This document shows, one piece after another, positions 48,631-59,567 of a stretch of DNA of 64,000 nucleotides; the stretch's first letter is position 1; each line of letters starts with the position of its first letter. Location of the stretch: assembly GCA_937995655.1 (NCBI GenBank), contig CALKJI010000004.1, positions 62,001 to 126,000 on the forward strand, given 5' to 3'. The stretch is from an uncultured Pseudothermotoga sp. (GTDB lineage: Bacteria; Thermotogota; Thermotogae; Thermotogales; DSM-5069). Both the position numbers and the translations under genes were made by a program. The notes below the pieces were generated by a model. That model made no database searches. It saw nothing but the letters and a program-made list of their open reading frames with translations, and was not told the DNA's origin.

Positions 48631-50070
48631 ATGAAGGTTATCGTCGTTGGTGCAGGTGTTGTGGGAAGCCTTGCAGCAAGGGAACTTTCAAAGTACGATC
48701 TTGACATTACCATAATTGAAAAGAATCTCGATATTGGTTGGGGAGTTACGAAAGCTAACTCGGCGATACTCCATGCTGGTTATGACGATCCTGTAGACTC
48801 TAATCGAGCAAAGTTCTGTGCTAAAGGAAACGCTATGTACACTCAACTTTCACAAGAGCTGGATTTCGAGATAAGGAGAACAGGTTCATATGTTGTCGCA
48901 TTCAGTGACCAAGAAGTGAAGACAATCGAAGAGTTATACGAACAAGGGAGGATTAATGGAGTACCTGGTCTTGAGATTCATGATAGAAATACATTACTTG
49001 AAAAAGAACCGAATCTGAATAAAGACGTCAAATGTGGGCTTTGGGCACCAACTGCGGGTATCACAGAACCATGGATGGTCGCTATTGCGGCTGTTGAAAA
49101 CGCTGTGGCAAATGGTGTAAAGCTTGTCTTAAATGAAAAGGTGGTTGGTTTTGAGAAAAAGGGTGATCAGATAAAAAAAGTTATAACCGACAAAAATTCT
49201 TACGAAACTGATCTTGTAGTAAATGCAGCAGGACTCTATGCGGATCAAGTAGCTCTTTTAGCTGGTGCAGAGTATGTGCCGCTACATCCACGCCGTGGCG
49301 AATACATTCTTTTGGACAAAAAGATGGGGTCTATAATCAAATCTGTTATCTTCCCAACACCCACCAAGACATCAAAAGGAATATTAGTTCTACCTACAAT
49401 AGATGGTGGATTGTTGCTTGGTCCTACCGCCGTGGACTTGCAAGATGATATGAAAGATCATCTTGAAACTACAGCCCAAGGGCTGGAACAAATAAGAAAT
49501 TTCACAAGAACTCTTGTCCCATCGTTGGATTTTTCTCAAACCGTCAAAACCTTCTGCGGCCTTAGACCCGAAAGTCCTCAAAAGGATTTCTTTGTCCAAG
49601 CAAGCAAGGTTGTAAAGAATTTTGTGAACCTAATGGCAATGAGATCACCAGGTTTAACGGCTGCTCCAGCGATTGCAGAGTATGTAACACAAGAGGTCAT
49701 TCAACAAGCCATGGGTTTCAAGTTATCTAAAAGGAAAGATTTCAATCCCATTAGAAGGGGTATAAAGAAGATCGTTGAATTACCACTACAAGAATGGCAA
49801 GAATTAGTGAAAGGGGATCCAAAGGCTGGCAGATTGATTTGTTATTGCAACGAAGTCACAGAAGCCGAGATAGTGGAGGCGATAAAGAGAGGTGCAAGAA
49901 CGCTTGACGGTGTAAAGTTCAGAACAAGGGCGATGTTTGGAAGATGTCAAGGTGGCTTTTGTTCGATAAAGATCATGAAGATCCTTGAGAGAGAACTGGG
50001 AAAAGATATGTCCGAAATAGTTCTAAAGTCACCTCAAAGTTGGATTGTCGATGGGAAGGTGAGAGAATGA
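48631..50070 (+). CDS. GlpA-like FAD-dependent glycerol-3-phosphate dehydrogenase with C-terminal BFD-like [2Fe-2S] domain
   Basis: Oxidises glycerol 3-phosphate, most likely to dihydroxyacetone phosphate. The 479 residues begin with the FAD motif VIVVGAGVVGSLAARELS and have NSAILHAGYDD and RPESPQKDFF, typical of the GlpA/LhgO DAO family. The C-terminal 70 residues form a BFD-like domain: LICYCNEVTEAEIVEAI and FGRCQGGFCS give four Cys (CxC...Cx4C) for a [2Fe-2S] cluster. No membrane anchor is present. The frame opens at 48559, in the terminator; GGAGGTG before ATG 48631 sets the start. T. maritima TM1432 is the equivalent, from memory. It overlaps the next gene by 4 bases. Confidence 0.85.
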   Translation: MKVIVVGAGVVGSLAARELSKYDLDITIIEKNLDIGWGVTKANSAILHAGYDDPVDSNRAKFCAKGNAMYTQLSQELDFEIRRTGSYVVAFSDQEVKTIEELYEQGRINGVPGLEIHDRNTLLEKEPNLNKDVKCGLWAPTAGITEPWMVAIAAVENAVANGVKLVLNEKVVGFEKKGDQIKKVITDKNSYETDLVVNAAGLYADQVALLAGAEYVPLHPRRGEYILLDKKMGSIIKSVIFPTPTKTSKGILVLPTIDGGLLLGPTAVDLQDDMKDHLETTAQGLEQIRNFTRTLVPSLDFSQTVKTFCGLRPESPQKDFFVQASKVVKNFVNLMAMRSPGLTAAPAIAEYVTQEVIQQAMGFKLSKRKDFNPIRRGIKKIVELPLQEWQELVKGDPKAGRLICYCNEVTEAEIVEAIKRGARTLDGVKFRTRAMFGRCQGGFCSIKIMKILERELGKDMSEIVLKSPQSWIVDGKVRE

Positions 50071-51278
50071 AGACAGACGTTCTTGTGATCGGTGCAGGTG
50101 CTGCGGGAATGGCAGCGGCACTGAGTGCTGCAAAAAACGGAGCAAGGGTGATTCTTACCGACAGAGATGAAAGGGCTGGTGGGATTCTCAACCAATGCAT
50201 ACACAATGGTTTCGGACTTCATTACTTCAAAGAAGAACTCACAGGGCCTGAATATGCAGAGAGATTTTCCACATTGCTCGAAAATTATCAGATAACTCTC
50301 TTGACAGACTGTCACGTCCACAATGTAAAGCCCGATCGCAAAGCTGTTTTGGTTTCTCCAAAAGGTGTTTTTGAGGTTGAAACAAAATCAATTGTTTACA
50401 CAGCTGGGGCGAGAGAAAGACCTTTTGGTACACTGATGATTCCAGGTGATAGGCCGTCTGGTATCTTTACAGCCGGTGTTGCTCAGAAGTACATGAACAT
50501 TGAAAACAGGATTATAGGGAAAAGAGCTTTGATATTAGGTTCAGGAGATATAGGTATGATCATGGCACGAAGGTTGACACTCGAGGGCGTTGAAGTGGTT
50601 GCGGTGATAGAGAGATTACCTTATTCAGGCGGACTTTTGAGGAATGTGATACAGTGTCTTGAAGACTACAATATACCGTTATATCTTTCAAGTACCGTTG
50701 TTGAGGTGAGGGGAAAAGAGAGGTTGGAAGAAGTAGTTGTTGCACAAGTTGATAATAATTACAGACCCATACCTGGAACAGAACGGATTTTCAAAGTTGA
50801 TACACTCGTTCTTTCTGTTGGTCTCATACCTCAAGTGGAATTGCTCTGGGGCCTTGTACAATTAGATCCCATTTCAAAGGGTGTTTCTTGTTCCAACATA
50901 GGTCAGAGTTCAAGTGAATGGATCTTTTCTGCAGGTAACTGTACAGTGGTTTATGACCTTGTAGACTATGTGACTATGGAAGGTGAGAAGGCAGGAAAGT
51001 ATGCTGCGCATTATGCAAAAGGTGAAAGATTTGAAACTGGTGTGCCCATTGAAATAGGTGAGAATGTTGGTGTGATCTTTCCAAGAAGGTACGTGAGTGG
51101 TGAAGATCTGGTACTCTACATAAGAAGTAAGAAACCTATCGAGGGAGCAACTCTGGTTGTCGGTAATTTTGAACGGAGATTCGAAGACGTAATGCCCAGT
51201 GAGATGATCAGAATCAAGATTCCTTCTCAAAAGATAATGGGTTTTGAAAGAATCGTTGTTTCATTGAAGGAGGAATGA
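50067..51278 (+). CDS. NAD(FAD)-dependent oxidoreductase of the G3P oxidation operon (TM1433-like)
   Basis: The 403 residues are a two-dinucleotide flavoprotein: FAD motif VLVIGAGAAGMAAALSAAK at the N-terminus, GGILNQCIHNGFGLHYF with a Cys near the isoalloxazine, TAGARERPFG, then the NAD(P) motif ALILGSGDIGMIMARRL (about 155-171), and FAD-binding SAGNCTVVYDLVDY near 290. It likely passes electrons from the GlpA-like protein to NAD+ or an iron-sulfur carrier. Start ATG 50067 with GGTGAGAGA upstream; the longer frame from 50040 is inside the preceding gene. Translation is coupled at both ends. Confidence 0.85.
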   Translation: MKTDVLVIGAGAAGMAAALSAAKNGARVILTDRDERAGGILNQCIHNGFGLHYFKEELTGPEYAERFSTLLENYQITLLTDCHVHNVKPDRKAVLVSPKGVFEVETKSIVYTAGARERPFGTLMIPGDRPSGIFTAGVAQKYMNIENRIIGKRALILGSGDIGMIMARRLTLEGVEVVAVIERLPYSGGLLRNVIQCLEDYNIPLYLSSTVVEVRGKERLEEVVVAQVDNNYRPIPGTERIFKVDTLVLSVGLIPQVELLWGLVQLDPISKGVSCSNIGQSSSEWIFSAGNCTVVYDLVDYVTMEGEKAGKYAAHYAKGERFETGVPIEIGENVGVIFPRRYVSGEDLVLYIRSKKPIEGATLVVGNFERRFEDVMPSEMIRIKIPSQKIMGFERIVVSLKEE

Positions 51279-51637
51279 AGATGGACCGAATCGTCTGTGT
51301 GCAATGCCCTGTTGGATGTAAGATAAAATTTGAAATCGTAGATGGTAAGATCGCGAAAGTAGAAGGGAATAAATGTCCAAGAGGTCTTGCCTATCTTGAA
51401 GATGAACTAAGGGAACCTAAGAGGATTGTTCCAACGAGTGTGAAGATCATCGGTGGCAATTATCCACTCGTATCTGTTAAAACTTCGGCACCAATACCAA
51501 AAAAGTACATTCCAGAGTTGATGAAAAAACTCAGACAAATTGAAATTAACGCGCCTGTAAAGGCCGGAGATATTATCGTTAAGAATATCTTTGATACTGG
51601 TGTTGATATCATAGCGACAAGGACCGTATCAAAGAAT

Positions 51638-51646
<9 letters not shown>
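51275..51646 (+). CDS. DUF1667 protein, probable iron-sulfur partner
   Basis: A 123-residue protein of DUF1667. It opens with VCVQCPVGCKIKFE and has GNKCPRGLAYLEDEL, giving CxxCxxxC plus a further Cys, an arrangement like the [4Fe-4S] site of molybdopterin oxidoreductase N-termini. The second half is a small beta domain. It is always beside the two flavoproteins in anaerobic G3P oxidation operons and probably completes the electron path. It converges with glpP, overlapping it by 9 bases at their 3' ends. No clear terminator is seen between them. Confidence 0.85.
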
Positions 51647-53694
<2,048 letters not shown>

Positions 53695-53704
53695 CTATAC
53701 CTCC

Positions 53705-55501
53705 CTATGCAACAAATTGTATTGCTTGTCCTGCGACGATATACCAAGTTACAAACAAGCTGTTTACAAAAGCCCCAACATATATGCTACCAGTTCTTCT
53801 GTAAAAGAAAGACGAAATAACACCGCAAACAGCTGTTAGAAATACAAACTGATATGCAACGATTCCTAACAGTGGTTGAGTTGGGAAGAAAAGTGTCTGA
53901 GTAGCAAGTAATTTTCCAACTTGGAGAGCCACCAATATTGAAATACCAAGACAGTTTGCAAGGGCTGAAGAAACCATCCAAACAGCAGTTGTTGTAGTTT
54001 CACTCTTAAATTCTCCTGCTTTGAGCTGGCCATTCAAAACGAGTGAGTTCACGAATGCAAACAAAGCAAAGGGTGGTAAGAATTTTATGAATATCCAAAA
54101 TCTTGCTACATCCATAGGTTTCAACGCTAAGACCCACCACCTGAAATCTACCTTGAATGCCCACTGAACGATCGACAGAACTATGTGAGTCGCAAAAATT
54201 ACGCAAACAGCAAGAGCAAAAGCCTTCCAAAGTTGTTTAAGAGAAAACTTTGGTTTTTCAGAACCTATTGCTAAACCATAAGTCATAAGATTTGCGCCAA
54301 TTCTGCGATGATAAACAAAGTGCCAAAGAATGAACAGACCTACCCCTATGAGTGCATTGAAGGTCGCCCATCTTGCAAAACCTATTGTCAAACTCTGTGG
54401 CCAAAATGCATTTGGTGTAGGTGTTTTTCCTCCCGGTTGTTGGAATTTGAAGAAAGTGAAGGCTGGTATAGCTGTTATGAGTGCAAAACCAATGAGCCAG
54501 ATGATAATGCTCACCGGCTTCTTAACTTCCTTGAAACCAATGGGCTTGCCTTTCAAAGATGAAAAATAGCTGCTTTGGAGCAAACAGTAACCATAGCTGA
54601 GTACGAACATGATCCCACCTATCAGTGCCAGGAGAGTTCCGAATTCTTTCCAGGGCCATATTTGATCTTTGGGATCGATGAATTTTGGTGGAGTTATTGA
54701 ATCTTGCAAAAATTCTACTGCGTATCCTATCGCTTCTTTGGACAAATGATCTCCAGGGTGAGTACAGTTTGGGATATAAAGTTTTCTTGCGCTTTCATTT
54801 TCAAAGGAGCCGTAGAGTTTTTTGGGTACAACGTCCTCTGTGGTACCAAAGGCTGTTTTCAGTTTTTGTGTTTTGACGATGTCTGAAGGGATTTCTACAC
54901 CCCACATGAGCCTGCTGAATTCATCGTATTTGCTGAATACAACGGCGAAATTGAAAGGAGTCTCGGCAGTCACCTTTGGGGAACCATAAGTTTCAGACGA
55001 TGAACCTTCCAATATCACCGTTTTCACAAGATCAGGGTATTTACCAGCGGCGCTCAGAACAGACCAGCCGCCCATTGAATGTCCCTCAACAGCGATGTTA
55101 TTCTTGTCAACGAATGGAAGACTTGCAAGGTACAACAAACCACTATCTGCACCACGTGCAGGATTTGCAAGGCCGCCCCTTATTTGTTCAGAATAGCCGT
55201 GACCAGCCATATCCATTGCCATCACGACGTAACCACGCCTCGCAAATTCGATGTTAAAACCGCTCTGAGTCTCTCTCGAATTAATGTACCCGTGCATGGT
55301 CAAAACGGCTGGTGCTGGTCTTTGCGCCGAAACGCCCTTTGGTATGAAAAGTAGAGCGCTGAGTGTCTTTCCATCTGCACTCATGAATCTAAGCTCCTTA
55401 ACCTGGACTCTTCCGAAATCTGTTTGAACGATAAATGCGATCAGTGCACCAACAAAGACAACCACCAGAGACAACACAACCCAAGCTACAGCCTTGCGCA
55501 T
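53705..55501 (-). CDS. Membrane-anchored alpha/beta hydrolase, possibly a lipase/esterase feeding glycerol metabolism
   Basis: A 598-residue protein in two parts. After an N-terminal helix (about 7-26) comes an alpha/beta hydrolase (about 35-270) with oxyanion segment LTMHGYINS, elbow VEGHSMGGWS (Ser about 142) and a late His in NCTHPGDHLS; the acid is probably an Asp near 210-230. From about 285 to the end there are about eight hydrophobic helices. The active site should face the periplasm. I do not know this fusion by name. It is first in the glpK-glpP operon and is governed by the same RNA switch as the G3P operon, which suggests it releases glycerol from an ester. ATG with GGAGGTG. Confidence 0.72.
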   Translation of the reverse strand: MRKAVAWVVLSLVVVFVGALIAFIVQTDFGRVQVKELRFMSADGKTLSALLFIPKGVSAQRPAPAVLTMHGYINSRETQSGFNIEFARRGYVVMAMDMAGHGYSEQIRGGLANPARGADSGLLYLASLPFVDKNNIAVEGHSMGGWSVLSAAGKYPDLVKTVILEGSSSETYGSPKVTAETPFNFAVVFSKYDEFSRLMWGVEIPSDIVKTQKLKTAFGTTEDVVPKKLYGSFENESARKLYIPNCTHPGDHLSKEAIGYAVEFLQDSITPPKFIDPKDQIWPWKEFGTLLALIGGIMFVLSYGYCLLQSSYFSSLKGKPIGFKEVKKPVSIIIWLIGFALITAIPAFTFFKFQQPGGKTPTPNAFWPQSLTIGFARWATFNALIGVGLFILWHFVYHRRIGANLMTYGLAIGSEKPKFSLKQLWKAFALAVCVIFATHIVLSIVQWAFKVDFRWWVLALKPMDVARFWIFIKFLPPFALFAFVNSLVLNGQLKAGEFKSETTTTAVWMVSSALANCLGISILVALQVGKLLATQTLFFPTQPLLGIVAYQFVFLTAVCGVISSFFYRRTGSIYVGAFVNSLFVTWYIVAGQAIQFVA

Positions 55502-55528
55502 AAATACACCTCCCTCGACATTTTTAAA

Positions 55529-55585
55529 ATAAAAAAGCCATATCCCATTTTGAGATATGGCTTTCTCCTATTCTCCAACCATATC
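55529..55585 (-). promoter_or_regulatory. Antiterminator/terminator RNA switch B, candidate GlpP target
   Basis: Read on the minus strand. Segment 1 is GATATGG (55579-55585); after 18 bases, segment 2 is CCATATC (55554-55560); after 9 bases, segment 3 is GATATGG (55538-55544). Segments 2 and 3, extended to AAGCCATATC/GATATGGCTT, form an intrinsic terminator followed by a T-rich tract. Segments 1 and 2 form the competing antiterminator. Compared with switch A, each arm differs at two positions by exchanges that keep pairing (G to A in segments 1 and 3, C to T in 2), while the spacer length and loop core are kept. The membrane hydrolase, glpK and glpP lie downstream. Confidence 0.78.
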
Positions 55586-55625
55586 AATTCTAACCACGAA
55601 TATCTCTCTGACCTTTACATATTTT

Positions 55626-55654
55626 AGTATACATCCCCTAAAAGGTTCTGTCAA
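55626..55654 (-). promoter_or_regulatory. Promoter of the hydrolase-glpK-glpP operon
   Basis: TTGACA (55649-55654) and TATACT (55626-55631) with exactly 17 bases between, on the minus strand. Predicted start near 55619 gives a leader of about 118 bases containing RNA switch B. Confidence 0.8.
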
Positions 55655-55977
55655 CGAATTATTTGAGATCTTTTAAAAATTGTCTGTATTAGCTCTATCA
55701 TTCTTTTTGTCATCTTTACCGCCTTTCTGTGGCAAGGATTTGGTTTACACAATAATGACACAGATTGAGTTAGAAGGTTTCTAGATGAATGTAGTATCAC
55801 CGAAAAAATGATGACGATAAACAAAATTACATTCTAGATTACTCAAAAGATACTATAGCCAAGGTAACAAAGATTTGATTAGAATTCTTACAACGTTGGT
55901 GGTAGGAAGTTGAAAAATGATGGTTTGTATACAGAAATGGATTGTGAGTTAGAATAATCATGTGGAGGTGTATTAAG
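55655..55977. other. Gene-free interval between the glp and gal regions
   Basis: No supportable gene on either strand. AT-rich; no clear plus-strand promoter for the following operon could be identified by eye. Confidence 0.5.
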
Positions 55978-56661
55978 ATGAAAATTCGTTATCTTGGTCA
56001 TGCAGCGGTATTGATTCAACTCAAAGATAAGAACTTGATAATCGATCCCTTCATAACCGATAATCCCTGTTGTCCCGTGAAGTTGCAGGACCTACCAAGG
56101 ATTCACTACATACTGGTTACACATGGTCATTCTGATCATCTTGGTGATACGGTGAAGATAGCGAAGGCTGACGGAGCCACAGTGATAGCCAATTTTGAAT
56201 TATGCAGTTATGTGGCAAGGCATGGTATTGCCACTCACCCGATGCATATAGGCGGAAAGTATGTTTTTGAATTTGGAAGCGTCAAATTGACTCCTGCGTT
56301 ACATGGTTCTAGCTTGATCGAAAAGGAACTACCTGTATATGCAGGAAACCCCTGTGGGTTTTTGATCGAAGCAGAAGGTAAGAAGATCTACCATGCGGGC
56401 GACACAGGTTTGACAAAGGATATGGAATTGCTTCAAAAGGAAAAGATAGACATTGCCTTTCTACCAATAGGCGGTAATTTCGTGATGGATCTTTGGGACG
56501 CTGTCGAAGCAGTCAAAATGATTCAACCAAAGGTTGTTGTGCCCATACACTTCAATACTTGGGAGATAATAAAGGCAAATCCAGAGAAGTTCAAACAAGA
56601 AGTTGAGAAATTGCAAATGCAGTGTCACGTTATGAACCCCGGTGAAACGATCGAACTGTGA
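55978..56661 (+). CDS. UPF0173 metallo-beta-lactamase-fold hydrolase
   Basis: A 227-residue metal-dependent hydrolase of UPF0173. The motif is [16 protein letters not shown] (HxHxDH, about 47-62); further ligands are in [18 protein letters not shown] (Asp) and VVPIHFNTW (His), so the two-metal site is complete. The natural substrate of UPF0173 is unknown; relatives include UlaG, an L-ascorbate-6-phosphate lactonase, so a sugar lactone is a reasonable guess. Start ATG 55978 with GGAGGTG upstream. It heads the galactose operon by proximity. Confidence 0.85.
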   Translation: MKIRYLGHAAVLIQLKDKNLIIDPFITDNPCCPVKLQDLPRIHYILVTHGHSDHLGDTVKIAKADGATVIANFELCSYVARHGIATHPMHIGGKYVFEFGSVKLTPALHGSSLIEKELPVYAGNPCGFLIEAEGKKIYHAGDTGLTKDMELLQKEKIDIAFLPIGGNFVMDLWDAVEAVKMIQPKVVVPIHFNTWEIIKANPEKFKQEVEKLQMQCHVMNPGETIEL

Positions 56662-56671
56662 GGCGGAAAAG

Positions 56672-57415
56672 ATGCGAATTCTTATTTTTGCATTTCTTTT
56701 TTTTGGGGCAGTCTGTATGGCGGGAATGATATATTATACACCAGTAGAGTTTGCCTTTCCGGGGGAACTTTATCAATCAATTGGTTCTAAGTCTGCCAAC
56801 TTCCAATATCTCATTCTGTCGAAATCAGATCAAATCATTTTGATCCTCAAGGGTTGGTTGTTCACGCCAGTACAGATCAGTGAAGAAAGATCTTTCAGGG
56901 TTGGTATTGTTGCAGAAAGTTTTGAGACACAAATAGATCTGCCAGCGAAGCAAAGTGGAATATATACATATATGGTTCAGCATCTTTTCATCCTGCCAAA
57001 GGATGTTTTAAAGATCACAGTGCAGGGGTATGAAATAAAACTTTCGGGCTTATCTTACAAAATCAGAACGGCGCATGGAGAAGATACAGTTTCTCTGTGC
57101 ACTATGAACAGCCAGAGAGTCACGGCCAACAGTTTCAAGATTGGCGAAAAGATTCTCATCATGATTTCTGCCGGCAGAAGGAACACAGGCGGATATGAAT
57201 TAGTTGTAGATTCTGTCAACATAGTCAATAAAACTATTGAGATAAAGGCTCATGTTGAATCTCCTTCAGCTTCAACACCCGTCATACAGGTCATAACCTA
57301 TCCCGCAGTAATAGTTGAGATCTGTGAACCTCTTGAACCTGGCATTTACAATGTGATCTGCACGCTTTCTGATCGTGGAGAAATCAGTTTATCAGCAGAA
57401 TTTGAAGTTTTCTGA
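56672..57415 (+). CDS. Secreted protein of unknown function
   Basis: I do not recognise this protein. The 247 residues begin with a signal peptide (RILIFAFLFFGAVCMAGM); the Cys at about 14 does not fit a lipobox well. The rest is predicted beta-rich, with two Ig-like halves: strands such as RVGIVAESFETQIDLP in the first, and IMISAGRRNTGGYELVVDSVNIVNKTIEIKAHVESP in the second. The latter part resembles a protease-complex (PrcB-like) domain, whose family pattern includes SSGYPTGGY followed by a beta strand and VxxP; here RRNTGGYELVVD fits loosely. The start is ATG 56672. The gene follows UPF0173 by 10 bases. Confidence 0.65.
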   Translation: MRILIFAFLFFGAVCMAGMIYYTPVEFAFPGELYQSIGSKSANFQYLILSKSDQIILILKGWLFTPVQISEERSFRVGIVAESFETQIDLPAKQSGIYTYMVQHLFILPKDVLKITVQGYEIKLSGLSYKIRTAHGEDTVSLCTMNSQRVTANSFKIGEKILIMISAGRRNTGGYELVVDSVNIVNKTIEIKAHVESPSASTPVIQVITYPAVIVEICEPLEPGIYNVICTLSDRGEISLSAEFEVF

Positions 57416-57489
57416 GTTTTGATTGAAACATGAAGTAAAGATTTTCGATAACTTCAAAGAGTATCTTCTAATTGAAGAGGCGATACTTT

Positions 57490-58602
57490 GTGCTAATTTA
57501 TGGTATGAACTTTCAAAATGGTGCGATCTTTCAAAAGAGAGATTCTTATGAACTTTTTTTGTCTATCTCTGACTTAGAATTTGGTAAACTTGTTCAAGCA
57601 AAGATTCGTGGCTCTGGTACCATAGAGATTTTCAATGCAGAACTGTGTAATGCTGAGATCTTCGCAGACTCATGTGTAGTGAAAGAGGGTTTATTAATAG
57701 GTTTTCTGAGTCATAGGAACGGAAAAATAACTATACACAAACAGAAGGATTCGTACACAGGATTGATCGATCTTTCGAAAAATTATGACGACTTTAAAGA
57801 TATTGATCCTCTTGTAATTTTACAAGGTTATGACAAGAGATTTCTTCTAGAAGAATATGCCAAACTTGTGGCTCATCAAAATAATGTGATTTCTGTTCCC
57901 AAACCCTATTCTGTTTTTATGATTAATCATGGCAAGGTAGAAGAATCCATAAGAAAGGCAAAAGAGTCAAATTTTGAAGTGCTACTTCTCACTCATCGAG
58001 AGAACTTAAATGAGTTTGTGAAGATATCCAAGACCAATCAGTTCATACCTGGGATTACCACAAAGTTCGATGAAAGGGAACTCAGAGAACTCCAGAAGAA
58101 AGGGTTCGAATTCTTTCAGATTACTTTCACGCATGACAAGAGAGAAGATGTATTTTTAGCAAGAAATATCTTGGAAGGTTCAACTCTTATCGCCAAAGGT
58201 ATTTCTCCGTTGACAGGCGTAGGCCTGGTTGATGGTTTGATTTTAGAAAAACCTTACAAAATGACAGAACTAATGAGGTTAGCTGTTTTGCAAAAATTTG
58301 TTCGGCTCTATATTGATTTGAACCAGGTCGATGAAAAAATGCTAGGTTTGTGCAATATTCTCAATTTTGGTATCATCTGTGATCGATCTTTTGGGAAAAT
58401 AGAGTATGCGAAATCTTACAAAGTAGAAAAAATCTCTGATCAAGAGTGTATAATTTCTTATCTCCATGAGAACAATATTTTAAGAGAACTGTTTTTTACA
58501 GCCCAAGTATTCCAAACAGAAAATAGATCAATTCCTTATTTGAAAAAAGAGATAAAAATTCGTGCAGACGGAAGGTCCTTTTATTTTTACAGTGAAGGGT
58601 GA
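57490..58602 (+). CDS. Shrunken GH36 alpha-galactosidase homologue, catalytic residues lost
   Basis: About 370 residues, against about 550 for T. maritima GalA (TM1192), which precedes galT and galK in the same way. By eye the N-terminal beta domain and ends align: GLLIGFLSHR, DIDPLVILQGYDKRFLLEEYAKLVA, FIPGIT, SPLTGVGLVDGL and the final DGRSFYFYSEG have counterparts in TM1192 (recalled sequence). The nucleophile segment KIDF is replaced by QITF (Asp to Thr, codon 58123-58125), and the acid/base region GPDTAP is replaced by LEKPYK near 58243-58260. About 180 residues of the barrel are missing, yet the frame is open. The start is GTG 57490 (TTG 57472 possible). It overlaps galT's reading frame end by a few bases or abuts it. 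Confidence 0.72.
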   Translation: MLIYGMNFQNGAIFQKRDSYELFLSISDLEFGKLVQAKIRGSGTIEIFNAELCNAEIFADSCVVKEGLLIGFLSHRNGKITIHKQKDSYTGLIDLSKNYDDFKDIDPLVILQGYDKRFLLEEYAKLVAHQNNVISVPKPYSVFMINHGKVEESIRKAKESNFEVLLLTHRENLNEFVKISKTNQFIPGITTKFDERELRELQKKGFEFFQITFTHDKREDVFLARNILEGSTLIAKGISPLTGVGLVDGLILEKPYKMTELMRLAVLQKFVRLYIDLNQVDEKMLGLCNILNFGIICDRSFGKIEYAKSYKVEKISDQECIISYLHENNILRELFFTAQVFQTENRSIPYLKKEIKIRADGRSFYFYSEG

Positions 58603-58607
58603 GGAAT

Positions 58608-59567
58608 TTGCTTGAGCTCAGGTATAATCCCTTGACCGATGAGTGGATCATAGTCTCTGCAGAGACACAAAAAAGGCCTGTACAACCAGCTCAACAGAGT
58701 TGTCCGATTTGTGTTGGCGGTCTTGAACTTCCTGAAGATTACGATCTTGTAACCTTCGAAAACAGGTTCCCTGCGCTGAAAAAGGATCCGCCACAGATCA
58801 CTCAAGATGATTTTTATAAGAAGGATAGATCCTTTGGTGTTTGCGAGGTGGTAGTTTACACAAAGGATCACAACACAGCCTTACCAGGAATGCCCTTGAG
58901 GCAGATCGAAAAACTAGTAGAGATGTGGATAGATAGAACCATTGAACTTTCGAAACATGATTTTGTTAAATACGTCTTCATCTTTGAAAACAGGGGTAAA
59001 GAGGTCGGTGCAAGCCTTCCACATCCTCACGGACAAATCTATGCCTTTCCCTTTTTACCAAAAAGAATTCAAGTCAAACTAGAGGCAATGAAGAAATGGT
59101 ACAAAGAGAGGAAAAACTGTGCCATATGCCAAATTGTCGATAATGAACTTGAGAAAAGACAAAGAATCGTTCATGAGACGGATTCTTTTGTGGCGCTGGT
59201 ACCTTTTTATGCGAGATTTCCCTTCGAAATCCATATCTATCCTAAACGCCATATCAGTACAGTTTATGAATTTTCTCACCAAGAACGGAAAGATTTTGCA
59301 AGGATAATAAAAGTTGTTACCTTAAAGTATGATAAACTCTTTGATCAAGAGTTTCCATATATGATGATGTTTTTCCAAAAGCCTTTCAATTGTCCAGAAG
59401 AGAGCGATTTGTTCCATTTCCATGTTGAATTTAATCCACCAAAAAGAGATAAGGACAAGATCAAGTGGATGGCAAGTGTCGAAACCGGCACATGGGCTTT
59501 TATAAATCCAGTGGTGCCTGAGCAAGCTGCGGAGATGTTAAGAAATACGAAAGTGGAGGGGATCTAA
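58608..59567 (+). CDS. galT: Galactose-1-phosphate uridylyltransferase
   Basis: Exchanges UMP between UDP-glucose and galactose 1-phosphate in the Leloir pathway. The HIT-type active site is intact: ASLPHPHGQIYAFPF, where the second His is the nucleophile. Two Cys pairs for structural zinc are seen, SCPICVGG near the start and NCAICQIV in the middle. About 319 residues, the usual size. Start: TTG 58608 follows GGGTGAGG; GTG 58599 in frame is too close to the ribosome site. The stop overlaps the galK start by one base. Confidence 0.95.
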   Translation: MLELRYNPLTDEWIIVSAETQKRPVQPAQQSCPICVGGLELPEDYDLVTFENRFPALKKDPPQITQDDFYKKDRSFGVCEVVVYTKDHNTALPGMPLRQIEKLVEMWIDRTIELSKHDFVKYVFIFENRGKEVGASLPHPHGQIYAFPFLPKRIQVKLEAMKKWYKERKNCAICQIVDNELEKRQRIVHETDSFVALVPFYARFPFEIHIYPKRHISTVYEFSHQERKDFARIIKVVTLKYDKLFDQEFPYMMMFFQKPFNCPEESDLFHFHVEFNPPKRDKDKIKWMASVETGTWAFINPVVPEQAAEMLRNTKVEGI

